A DNA stretch of 5,766 nucleotides from RGIG4608 sp964534905 (GCA_964534905.1 CAZHPZ010000057.1:1-5766); one strand, 5' to 3'. Counted from the first letter of the stretch, positions 1 through 5,573 are shown. Program-made: numbers and translations. The notes: generated by a model from the letters alone, not told the origin.

Positions 1-1187
1 GCCTCGTCTATCAAAAACACATATCTTCCCTGTGCTCCGCCCTCAAAATATCTTCTGAAATACACATTGGGGTCAAAAACATAATTGTAATCACATATTA
101 TCACATCGCAAAGCTCCGAAAGATCAAGTGAAAGCTCATACGGACAAACCTTATACTTTTTCGCTGTGGAGAGAATAAGCCCTTGAGTATATCCGCTGTA
201 ATTTTTCACGAGTTCTCCGATTGCATCGTCGACTCTGTCGTAATATCCCCTTGCCATTTCGCAATCGAGAGAATTGCAAAAGCAACTGACTCCGGCTCTG
301 CTCTGCCCGGCTCTCGGGCAAAGACATACGCTGTCCCTTGAGCTTATCATAACCGTTTTGAGACGTGCACCTGCCGAATACATCTTCGACATTGCCGAAA
401 ATGCCTCGCGGGACGTGCTGGTCTTTGCGGTAAGATAAAATATCTTATCTATCCTACCCTCGCACAAAGCCTTCACTGCGGGATAAAGAGCAGAGATCGT
501 TTTTCCCGTTCCCGTAGGAGCCTGAACAAACGCTTCTCTGCCCTTAACTATGCTTGCGTAAACGCTGCGCACCATCTGCTCCTGCCCCTCTCTTATTTCC
601 TTATAGGGAAACGGAGCTCTTTTAGCGCGGGGCAAGATAACGTCCGTCCTCTCAAGCATAAGCTGCGCGTAAATATCCGTTTTTTCGAGAAGCTCAAAAT
701 AGAATTTTTTAAGTGCTTCAAACGTAAAGCTGTCCTCGATAATCTTTATCCTGCGAGCTGCTCCGAGGCAGATAACGATACGCACATTTACACGCGAAAG
801 TGAATTTTTGCAGGCGTAAAAGTACGCCCACACCTTGAGCATAGCTATATCATAGCTATCGGGAAACGATGTATCTCCGTAATATTTTCTTTCTATAAAT
901 CTGTCGACATTGCCGCAGTCCCCCTGCCTGTACGCCCTGTGAGCACATGCGCTTACAGTATAATAAACACCGTGCAGAGAAGCGGTATTGACAAGATCGC
1001 AATTTACACGTACCGATTCAAGCGCCCTGTCATAATCGGGCATTTGAGAAAGGTATGTGTCAAATCCGCGGCAGCCTATATTCATATCCGAGGGGGCTCG
1101 TGCGTCAAGATCGCCTGCCCTTGCCGTTCGTGCGCACAGCTCTTGCGCGGACAGCTCCATACAGCATTCGTTTTCGTTATATCGCAT
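1..1187 (-). CDS. Rad3/XPD/DinG-family Fe-S ATP-dependent DNA helicase with N-terminal nuclease-like domain, partial (3' end off window)
   Basis: The first 395 residues are present and the left edge cuts the gene at LIDE(A), the Walker B/DEAH box. Superfamily 2 helicases of this group unwind DNA 5'-3' during repair. Visible parts: a Walker A motif APTGTGKT at residues 223-230, preceded by a Q-motif-like REGQEQM; a cysteine cluster (C288, C290, C302, C304, C309, then C348 in KVCPYE) in the place of the XPD-type 4Fe-4S domain; and the ICDYNYVFDP block at 364-373, typical of the Firmicutes members. Residues 10 to about 170 occupy the position of the RecB-like PD-(D/E)XK domain fused to these helicases, but the expected catalytic residues look substituted (see findings). 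Start ATG at 1187 is chosen because GGAGGAG lies 3 bases upstream of it and a promoter lies just beyond. Whole relatives are roughly 780 residues long from memory, so about half is missing. Family assignment is firm; a precise gene name is not justified. Confidence 0.9.
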   Translation of the reverse strand, partial: MRYNENECCMELSAQELCARTARAGDLDARAPSDMNIGCRGFDTYLSQMPDYDRALESVRVNCDLVNTASLHGVYYTVSACAHRAYRQGDCGNVDRFIERKYYGDTSFPDSYDIAMLKVWAYFYACKNSLSRVNVRIVICLGAARRIKIIEDSFTFEALKKFYFELLEKTDIYAQLMLERTDVILPRAKRAPFPYKEIREGQEQMVRSVYASIVKGREAFVQAPTGTGKTISALYPAVKALCEGRIDKIFYLTAKTSTSREAFSAMSKMYSAGARLKTVMISSRDSVCLCPRAGQSRAGVSCFCNSLDCEMARGYYDRVDDAIGELVKNYSGYTQGLILSTAKKYKVCPYELSLDLSELCDVIICDYNYVFDPNVYFRRYFEGGAQGRYVFLIDE

Positions 1188-1217
1188 ATACTCCTCCCTC
1201 TTTTATCTATATTGTAT

Positions 1218-1246
1218 ATGATATCACAAATCCCACATTCCGTCAA
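1218..1246 (-). promoter_or_regulatory. Sigma-A-type promoter of the helicase gene
   Basis: On the minus strand, TTGACG (1246-1241) and TATCAT (1223-1218) are separated by exactly 17 bp; each hexamer has one mismatch to consensus. Transcription would begin near 1211, giving a leader of about 24 nt that contains the GGAGGAG ribosome binding site. The reading is by consensus only. Confidence 0.7.
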
Positions 1247-1361
1247 GACAAAATGCAACTCGTGTGTAAATCCTCTCCCACCGTTATTTTCTCTGCACAT
1301 ATTTCACTCACAAATAATAAACTGAAAGCAGAAGCAAAGCAAGCATTTTAAGGAGGCGTAT

Positions 1362-1712
1362 ATGCCGACAAAAGACGACAAGGGAGCCGTTGCTCCGAAA
1401 GCTCAGCTTAAGCTTTCCGCACGGGAATTTGTAACGGTATACAGCTTTGAGGGGCTCGATGCCCTGTCATTCGCATGCAGAGAGTTTGAGCGTCTCGGAT
1501 TCTCAAAGGAAAGCTCTCTTTATAAAAGCACCTCAGGAAGATATTTTTTATTTATACGGGACGGTGCTCAGGAAAATAAAAAAAGCCCGTCCTCGTCCTT
1601 TTTATCGGAGTTCGGAGAGCTCGAAAGCACAGAAAACGTTCGCATACTGCTCGGAGAACGCGGAAAATGCATTTGCCGCTCAAATGCGGTAAAAACAATA
1701 TCCGAAATATAA
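1362..1712 (+). CDS. MecA-like adaptor protein, C-terminal (ClpC-binding) domain only
   Basis: A 116-residue protein whose body resembles the C-terminal domain of MecA/YpbH, the adaptors that deliver substrates to the ClpCP protease in the Firmicutes cytoplasm. Matching features in order: a Phe/Tyr-rich first strand and helix (YSFEGLDALSFACREFERL, 27-45), the SSLYKSTSGRYFLFI block (51-65; MecA usually reads SsLYky.gkYyLv), the LSEFGE segment (81-86; usually lsEyG), and the closing GERGKCICRSNAVKTI (98-113; usually EHGk-Ii-nAi). B. subtilis MecA is about 218 residues, with an N-terminal substrate-recognition domain and a linker. Here only some 20 polar residues precede the C-domain, and the region upstream shows no coding remnant of the missing part. 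The start is secure: AAGGAGG at 1350-1356 lies 5 bases before ATG, and a TAA sits just upstream. It is a monocistronic unit, divergent from the helicase. I see no convincing promoter. The role as a ClpC-binding regulator is inference. Confidence 0.75.
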   Translation: MPTKDDKGAVAPKAQLKLSAREFVTVYSFEGLDALSFACREFERLGFSKESSLYKSTSGRYFLFIRDGAQENKKSPSSSFLSEFGELESTENVRILLGERGKCICRSNAVKTISEI

Positions 1713-1715
1713 ACA

Positions 1716-1742
1716 AAGCTCCTCTGAAAATCAGAGGAGCTT
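1716..1742 (-). terminator. Intrinsic terminator of tRNA-Thr (also just downstream of the mecA-like gene)
   Basis: A perfect 12-bp inverted repeat (1716-1727 and 1731-1742) with a 3-nt loop. Read on the minus strand it is followed by TGTTTATATTT, a usable U-rich tract, so it fits termination of the tRNA transcript. Read on the plus strand, starting 4 bases after the mecA-like stop codon, it is followed by GGAGCTGC with no T-run, so it is at best a weak terminator or 3'-end-protecting hairpin there. Its first base on the minus strand is the final A of the tRNA CCA end. Confidence 0.75.
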
Positions 1743-1817
1743 GGAGCTGCTAATCAGAATCGAACTGATGACCTCGTCATTACCAATGACGTGCTCTACC
1801 GACTGAGCCATAGCAGC
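1742..1817 (-). tRNA. tRNA-Thr (anticodon GGT)
   Basis: Full 76-nt cloverleaf on the minus strand: acceptor stem GCTGCTA/TAGCAGC (7 bp, perfect), D-stem GCTC/GAGC with loop AGTCGGTA, anticodon stem CGTCA/TGACG with loop TTGGTAA giving anticodon GGT (threonine, codons ACC/ACU), variable loop AGGTC, and T-arm ATCAG/CTGAT with loop TTCGATT. The discriminator base is T and the CCA end is encoded in the DNA. It stands alone with its own promoter and terminator. No integrase or repeated tRNA fragment is visible nearby. Confidence 0.97.
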
Positions 1818-1835
1818 GTGTCTTGCGACTTTGTT

Positions 1836-1864
1836 ATTATATCACAATCAAAAGCAAAAATCAA
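1836..1864 (-). promoter_or_regulatory. Promoter of tRNA-Thr
   Basis: Minus-strand TTGATT (1864-1859), 17-bp spacer, then a perfect TATAAT (1841-1836). The start site would lie near 1829, about 11 nt before the mature tRNA 5' end. Confidence 0.8.
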
Positions 1865-1921
1865 TACCTTTTTTGCAATTTTTTACGATTTTCTTTTTTT
1901 CGTAACCGTATTTCAAAAGCT

Positions 1922-1948
1922 CGGGGCGAGCCAACACATCTCGCCCCG
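1922..1948 (-). terminator. Intrinsic terminator of the thyX-like/pgeF operon
   Basis: A GC-rich perfect 9-bp stem CGGGGCGAG/CTCGCCCCG with a 9-nt loop, starting 5 bases after the pgeF stop codon on the minus strand and followed by AGCTTTTGAAAT. The stem is strong but the U-tract is short. A T-rich stretch at 1868-1900 (+) between it and the tRNA promoter has no other visible feature. Confidence 0.7.
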
Positions 1949-1953
1949 GTTAA

Positions 1954-2766
1954 TTACCTCTTTACAATAACGCTCATCATAGTGCCTCTCTGCTCTCCCT
2001 GACGTCGGTGAGAGTAAAAAAGCTCGGGATGACAGCATGTACAAATGCTCTGTGAATCAATGTGATCCTCGTAAATTCCACACTCTGTAAGTATTTTCAA
2101 ATTCATCCCGACAAGATCGGCAAAAAATCTGCCGTCGGAGGCACGGTGTATATATTCGTAACGGAATCGTGCTCCGAGCCGAATTTCTATTTCATCGGCG
2201 AAATCTGTACCAACCTCATAGCAGCACTCTCTTATACACGGACCTATTGCCGCATATATGTTTTCCGCCCGTGCGCCGAGCGCAAAAAACTCATGCACCG
2301 CATTCTCTGCTATTCTCGAGGCAGTTCCCCGCCATCCTGCATGCACGGCGGCTACCGCAAACGGCTCACCGAGATCGTCTCTCGCCTCAAGTAATATCGG
2401 AACGCAGTCCGCAGTCTTGACTCCTATCGGCAATCCGGGCACAGAGCTCACATATCCGTCGCAGGAAAAATCCGCCTTGCGAGTAACTCCCATTCCCGCT
2501 ACCGACGCGTCAACCGTTCTAACAATGCCGGAATGTATCTGCGGCACGCTTATAAGGCTCTCCGCATCGAATCCCACACCGCACGCAAACAATTTCTCGT
2601 TTTGAAGCACAACATCATCCGAGTCTCCCCTGCCGAATCCGAGATTCAAGCCTCTTGTGTATTCATTTTGACTCACGCCCCCTATTCGCGTCGAAAAGGC
2701 GTGCGAAGACAGAAGCATATCACTGACAAAAAAGACAATCCCGTTACAGCTCCTTTGTTTAATCAT
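1954..2766 (-). CDS. pgeF: Peptidoglycan editing factor PgeF (YfiH/LACC1 family, laccase-domain protein)
   Basis: A 270-residue protein of the YfiH/YlmD family (older name: multicopper polyphenol oxidase). In E. coli PgeF keeps wrongly incorporated amino acids out of muropeptides; other family members, including human LACC1/FAMIN, act on purine nucleosides (adenosine deaminase/phosphorylase). All family marks are present: HAFSTRIGGVS (22-32), NLGFGRGD (41-48), the three zinc ligands H78 in PQIHSG, C121 in KTADCVP and H142 in VHAGWRG, then GPCIRECCYEVG (175-186) and the ELFYSHRRQG block near the end. The usual GR just after that block reads RGT here. Length is normal. It starts inside the end of the upstream gene (8-bp overlap), behind a modest GAGGG 5 bases before ATG, so translation is probably coupled to that gene. 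A GC-rich hairpin terminates the unit. Expected to be cytoplasmic; no signal peptide. Which of the two described activities applies cannot be told from the sequence. Confidence 0.93.
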   Translation of the reverse strand: MIKQRSCNGIVFFVSDMLLSSHAFSTRIGGVSQNEYTRGLNLGFGRGDSDDVVLQNEKLFACGVGFDAESLISVPQIHSGIVRTVDASVAGMGVTRKADFSCDGYVSSVPGLPIGVKTADCVPILLEARDDLGEPFAVAAVHAGWRGTASRIAENAVHEFFALGARAENIYAAIGPCIRECCYEVGTDFADEIEIRLGARFRYEYIHRASDGRFFADLVGMNLKILTECGIYEDHIDSQSICTCCHPELFYSHRRQGEQRGTMMSVIVKR

Positions 2767-3397
2767 TCGTGCCCTCGTTCTTCACGGCAATGAGCTTATC
2801 CGCATAAGGAAGCGTCATTATCCAGTCGCAAAGGACATGCCATTCATCAAGCTTGTGATGCTTGCGGGCATAATACATATTAATGAGATTTTCGTAATTC
2901 AGCGTAACCGTTCTCATTTGATTATAGGACGACGGAAGCGTCTGTATCATATTAAACCATGCCTGCTTATTCGTTTTGTCCTCACAGAATTTCCGCCTCT
3001 CTCCCTCCATATACTCTATCACGGAATCAAGAAGCGCAAGCGCGCCGCCGTCCATTTTGTCGCAGGAAAAATCCTCACGTTCAAACAGCTTAGAATGGAT
3101 TCTGTGCATAGTCGAGCAGGAGTTTGCCACCGTGCCGACCTTATATGTATCAAATTCCTTCCACCAATAAAGCGGCGCCGTAATATCCACGCTGACTATT
3201 ATCTGACGCAAAAATTTTCTGTGATCGGTCCCCGCGCTCGCAAGCCTTGCAGCAAGATCAAGATCATTTTGGCCGAGCACAAATCTGCCCTCCGAATCAA
3301 AGAAGCTGTCACTTCTGCTCCAGCTGTTCATAGGATTTCTCGCACCTCTTATCGCATTATCCATATTCATAACACAAGCACGTTCGATTTTGATCAT
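2759..3397 (-). CDS. Uncharacterised protein, probable divergent ThyX-fold (flavin-dependent thymidylate synthase-like) protein
   Basis: A 212-residue soluble protein, first gene of a two-gene operon with pgeF. I do not recognise a named gene. Its organisation follows ThyX: residues 63-72 (LRQIIVSVDI) sit where ThyX has LEHxSVTVRF; residues 80-98, from KEFDTYK to NSCSTMH, sit where ThyX has the HExxRHRxxSxxxxSxRY signature; and residues 154-193, with LP at 154-155, T165, N167, L171, R178, E185 and a final helix, follow the conserved LP...T.NlreL...R...EIr C-terminal part. The signature itself is not conserved: RHR reads TYK, and the following Ser/Arg positions are Thr/Met with a one-residue insertion. 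ThyX catalysis of dUMP methylation with FAD is therefore doubtful. The N-terminal 50 residues (RGARNPMNSWSRSDS, 17-31) have no ThyX counterpart that I can place. Start ATG at 3397 has AGGAGG 7 bases upstream. The fold assignment is inference from reading, not from a search. Confidence 0.6.
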   Translation of the reverse strand: MIKIERACVMNMDNAIRGARNPMNSWSRSDSFFDSEGRFVLGQNDLDLAARLASAGTDHRKFLRQIIVSVDITAPLYWWKEFDTYKVGTVANSCSTMHRIHSKLFEREDFSCDKMDGGALALLDSVIEYMEGERRKFCEDKTNKQAWFNMIQTLPSSYNQMRTVTLNYENLINMYYARKHHKLDEWHVLCDWIMTLPYADKLIAVKNEGTND

Positions 3398-3429
3398 ATA
3401 TTGACCTCCTCACAGAATAAATTTATTTA

Positions 3430-3458
3430 ATTTTATCACATTTTATTTCATTTTTCAA
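3430..3458 (-). promoter_or_regulatory. Promoter of the thyX-like/pgeF operon
   Basis: Minus-strand TTGAAA (3458-3453), 17-bp spacer, TAAAAT (3435-3430). Transcription would start near 3423, leaving a leader of about 26 nt with AGGAGG at 3410-3405. It is back-to-back with the trpS promoter. Confidence 0.7.
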
Positions 3459-3474
3459 TATAATGCTTGAAAAA
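3451..3474. repeat. Inverted repeat spanning both -35 elements of the divergent promoters
   Basis: TTTTTCAA (3451-3458) and TTGAAAAA (3467-3474) form a perfect 8-bp inverted repeat with an 8-bp centre. Each arm contains the TTGAAA -35 hexamer of one of the two divergent promoters. It could be a shared regulator site or merely a by-product of two similar -35 boxes in AT-rich DNA. Confidence 0.4.
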
Positions 3475-3495
3475 AATCTCGGCTTATGTTATAAT
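3467..3495 (+). promoter_or_regulatory. Promoter of trpS
   Basis: TTGAAA (3467-3472), a 17-bp spacer, and a perfect TATAAT (3490-3495). The start site would be near 3503, giving a leader of about 37 nt. That is far too short for a tRNA-Trp-sensing T-box, which often controls trpS in Firmicutes. Confidence 0.8.
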
Positions 3496-3502
3496 AACAT
3501 AA
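3484..3502. promoter_or_regulatory. 19-bp palindrome over the trpS -10 box (possible operator)
   Basis: TTATGTTATAATAACATAA is a perfect 9+1+9 palindrome that contains the whole -10 hexamer of trpS and ends at the predicted start site. A repressor bound here would block the promoter. No regulator gene in the window suggests a partner. AT-rich palindromes can arise by chance around TATAAT, so this is a candidate only. Confidence 0.45.
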
Positions 3503-3539
3503 ATTGCTTTTTGACATTAGACAGGAGGTATATCTATTT

Positions 3540-4541
3540 ATGATAAATAACGAAAAAATATGTTTTTCGGGAGTTCAGCCGTCGGGCAATCTGACCATCG
3601 GAAACTATCTCGGAGCAATACAGAATTTTTCCCATTATTCGGATGAATATAAATGCTTTTACTGCGTTGTGGATAACCATGCGATAACGGTTCGTCAGGT
3701 ACCTGCCGACCTCAGACGCAGAACGTATGAAACGCTTGCACTCTATATGGCTTGCGGACTTGATCCCGACAAAAACACACTCTACGTTCAAAGTCATGTG
3801 CCTGCGCACACGGATCTCGCTTGGATCCTTAATTGCTTTACCATGTTCGGAGAGTTGTCCCGTATGACTCAGTTTAAGGACAAGAGCGCACGTCACGCAG
3901 ACAATGTAAACGCAGGACTCTTCACATATCCCGCTCTTATGGCGGCTGACATTCTGCTCTATCAGACAGACGTAGTTCCCGTAGGAATAGACCAGAAGCA
4001 GCATCTCGAATTAACACGTGATATAGCAACACGATTTAATCAAATATATCCCGACACGTTTACGATTCCCGAGCCCATACTTCCGAAATCGGGCGGTGCA
4101 AAAATAAATTCTCTTGCCGATCCGACAAAGAAGATGAGTAAATCCGATGAAAACGCAAATGCCGTAGTATATATTCTCGACGACAGGGACACAATAATCA
4201 GGAAATTCAAGAGAGCGGTTACCGACAGTGATACATGCGTTCGCTTTGCAGAAGGCAAGGACGGAATAAACAATCTTATGAACATCTATTCCTGCTTCAC
4301 CGGCAAAACGCTTGACGAGATAGAGCGTGAATTCGACGGCAAGGGCTACGGAGACTTTAAGCTTGCAGTAGGAGAGGCTTGTGCGGATGCACTCGCACCT
4401 GTCCAGACAAGATATAAGGAATTGATATCCGACAAGGCGTTCCTTGAGGAGCAGATGAAAAAGGGCGCCGACGAGGCTTCGTATTACGCACGCAAAACTC
4501 TCTCCAAGGTTAGAAGAAAGCTCGGCTTCGTTCAGCTTTAA
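3540..4541 (+). CDS. trpS: Tryptophanyl-tRNA synthetase (TrpRS)
   Basis: A 333-residue class Ic aminoacyl-tRNA synthetase that charges tRNA-Trp with tryptophan using ATP; homodimeric in the cytoplasm. Diagnostic segments: FSGVQPSGNLTIGNYLGA near the N terminus, where TIGN (19-22) is the TrpRS form of the HIGH motif; the YPALMAADILLY block and GIDQKQHLELTRDIA, typical of the tryptophan-binding part of bacterial TrpRS; and KMSKS at 198-202 in KKMSKSDEN. The C-terminal helical part ends in a basic segment, and the length matches the usual ~330 residues. Start: ATG at 3540 with AGGAGG at 3523-3528, 11 bases upstream, a slightly long spacing. A TTG at 3504 in the same frame lies at the predicted transcription start and is rejected. 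The gene has its own promoter overlapped by a palindrome and no T-box. A hairpin follows 10 bases after the stop. Confidence 0.97.
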   Translation: MINNEKICFSGVQPSGNLTIGNYLGAIQNFSHYSDEYKCFYCVVDNHAITVRQVPADLRRRTYETLALYMACGLDPDKNTLYVQSHVPAHTDLAWILNCFTMFGELSRMTQFKDKSARHADNVNAGLFTYPALMAADILLYQTDVVPVGIDQKQHLELTRDIATRFNQIYPDTFTIPEPILPKSGGAKINSLADPTKKMSKSDENANAVVYILDDRDTIIRKFKRAVTDSDTCVRFAEGKDGINNLMNIYSCFTGKTLDEIEREFDGKGYGDFKLAVGEACADALAPVQTRYKELISDKAFLEEQMKKGADEASYYARKTLSKVRRKLGFVQL

Positions 4542-4551
4542 TCAAAAATTT

Positions 4552-4586
4552 AAGACTCCTTTGATACATAATATCAAAGGAGTCTT
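4552..4586 (+). terminator. Perfect 15-bp hairpin between trpS and the sugar transferase, containing the latter's ribosome binding site
   Basis: Arms 4552-4566 and 4572-4586 pair perfectly around the loop CATAA. Position and strength suggest a trpS terminator or attenuator, but the downstream tract is only TATGCTTTATA, poor in T. The 3' arm includes AAAGGAG (4576-4582), the ribosome binding site for the ATG at 4588, so in RNA that transcribes through, the site would be base-paired. It may therefore act as a partial terminator, as a translational brake, or both. Read on the minus strand it is followed by AAATTTTTGATT, but no minus-strand gene lies there. Confidence 0.65.
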
Positions 4587-4587
4587 T

Positions 4588-5490
4588 ATGCTTTATACCG
4601 ACTTTTTTCTTTTCATATTTGCTTTCATATTCTCATATATTCTGTTTTCTCCCACAATGCTCCTCGCGTGGAGCATTGGTGCGGTCGATCTACCCGGCAA
4701 AAGAAAAATACACCGACGCCCGACGGCACGCCTCGGTGGGCTTTCCATATTTCTTCCGTTTTGCCTGCTCATTTTACCGCTATCCGCTTCTATCGGATAT
4801 AAATTGCCGTTGTTGCTCGGCTCTGCTGTAATATTCTCCACAGGCTTTCGAGACGATGTCTCACCTCTCTCTCCGTTTGCAAAGCTCACAGGGCAAGCAT
4901 GTGCGGCATCCGTTTATATATTAAGCTCCGAGTTTATCAACGGCGGTGAGATACCGATAATACGAATATTCGAATTTATTTGGATAATATTCGTTTGCAA
5001 TTCAATCAATCTCTCCGACGGGCTTGACGGGCTTGCCGGCTCACTTACCGCTTCGGCATTGCTCTGCCTTAGCGTATCCGCATTTTTTATCGGCTATTAC
5101 GACGCCCTATCCGTTGCAATTCTGCTACTCTTCTCCGTGCTCGGATTTTTGCCGCGCAACATAGCACCCGCAAAAATATTTATGGGCGATTGCGGCTCGC
5201 TATTTCTCGGTTTTGCGCTTGGTGTCATATCGTCACGACTTATAGCGGAAAGCGGAAATATACTTTTCGCCATAGGAACAATACTCATACTCCGCATTCC
5301 ACTTTCCGACACGGTATACAGCTTTCTTCGCAGACTTATAAGGGGCAAAAATCCTCTTAAGGCAGACAGAGGGCATTTCCATCATCGACTGCTCGACCTC
5401 GGATTTTCGCCGGAATGTGCCGCACTTGCAATCATCTGTATTTCTCTCTTTTTCGGTCTTGCGGGAATTTTCATATGTGCTGTCATATAA
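4588..5490 (+). CDS. Polyprenyl-phosphate sugar-1-phosphate transferase, MraY/WecA/TagO family (probable undecaprenyl-phosphate GlcNAc-1-phosphate transferase)
   Basis: A 300-residue integral membrane enzyme of glycosyltransferase family 4. Relatives move GlcNAc-1-phosphate from UDP-GlcNAc to undecaprenyl phosphate, the first step of teichoic acid or surface polysaccharide synthesis. Family motifs in order: DLPGKRKIHRRPTARLGGL (34-52), the Asp pair in TGFRDD (D89, D90), NSINLSDGLDGLAG (138-151; catalytic-site Asp), FMGDCGSLFLGF (198-209), the IPLSDT membrane segment, and GHFHHRLLDLG (262-272), the cytoplasmic His motif of the WecA/TagO rather than MraY branch. Multiple hydrophobic segments (roughly 5-30, 50-70, 75-86, 105-113, 129-140, 152-185, 203-220, 226-240, 276-300) agree with the usual ten or so helices. 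ATG 4588 is chosen for AAAGGAG five bases upstream; an in-frame TTG at 4561 lies inside the hairpin. Only 46 bp separate it from trpS. tagO and wecA cannot be told apart here. Confidence 0.9.
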   Translation: MLYTDFFLFIFAFIFSYILFSPTMLLAWSIGAVDLPGKRKIHRRPTARLGGLSIFLPFCLLILPLSASIGYKLPLLLGSAVIFSTGFRDDVSPLSPFAKLTGQACAASVYILSSEFINGGEIPIIRIFEFIWIIFVCNSINLSDGLDGLAGSLTASALLCLSVSAFFIGYYDALSVAILLLFSVLGFLPRNIAPAKIFMGDCGSLFLGFALGVISSRLIAESGNILFAIGTILILRIPLSDTVYSFLRRLIRGKNPLKADRGHFHHRLLDLGFSPECAALAIICISLFFGLAGIFICAVI

Positions 5491-5524
5491 AAATCTCACA
5501 CATAGGCAAAATTTCATTTTATAG

Positions 5525-5559
5525 AAGCAACAGACTGCAAAAATTGCAGTCTGTTGCTT
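5525..5559 (+). terminator. Strong intrinsic terminator after the sugar transferase
   Basis: A perfect 16-bp stem (5525-5540 and 5544-5559) with loop AAA, followed by TATTATTAATATTTTT. It starts 34 bases after the stop codon. A minus-strand coding end lies 15 bases to its right, so it may serve both converging genes, although the minus-strand tail is less T-rich. Confidence 0.88.
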
Positions 5560-5573
5560 TATTATTAATATTT

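Noticed and set aside
939..1351. Open frames on the plus strand and a short minus frame over the helicase N-terminus and intergenic region
   Set aside because: They overlap the clearly coding helicase frame, lack ribosome binding sites, and translate to Cys/Ser/Ile-rich sequence without protein character.
1188..1361. Remnant of a MecA N-terminal domain upstream of the mecA-like gene
   Set aside because: The region contains the helicase promoter and stop codons, and no frame resembles a MecA N-domain.
1742..1817. tRNA-Thr as an integration site of a mobile element
   Set aside because: No integrase gene and no second copy of the tRNA 3' end are visible in the window.
2062..2793. Several plus-strand open frames opposite pgeF
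   Set aside because: They are antisense to an unmistakable family member with intact zinc ligands, and none has a ribosome binding site or recognisable motif.
2837..3430. A 197-codon plus-strand frame opposite the ThyX-like gene
   Set aside because: It is long but lies antisense to a frame with a promoter, strong ribosome binding site, ThyX-like pattern and coupled downstream gene; its own product is basic and without motifs.
3504..3539. TTG start at 3504 adding 12 residues to TrpRS
   Set aside because: It coincides with the predicted transcription start, has no ribosome binding site, and the family begins just before the FSGVQPSG segment; ATG 3540 fits with AGGAGG upstream.
3496..3539. T-box or other riboswitch upstream of trpS
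   Set aside because: The leader is only about 37 nt and shows no specifier stem, T-box sequence or antiterminator.
4561..4587. TTG start at 4561 adding 9 residues to the sugar transferase
   Set aside because: It lies inside the 5' arm of the hairpin without its own binding site, while ATG 4588 has AAAGGAG at 5 bases.
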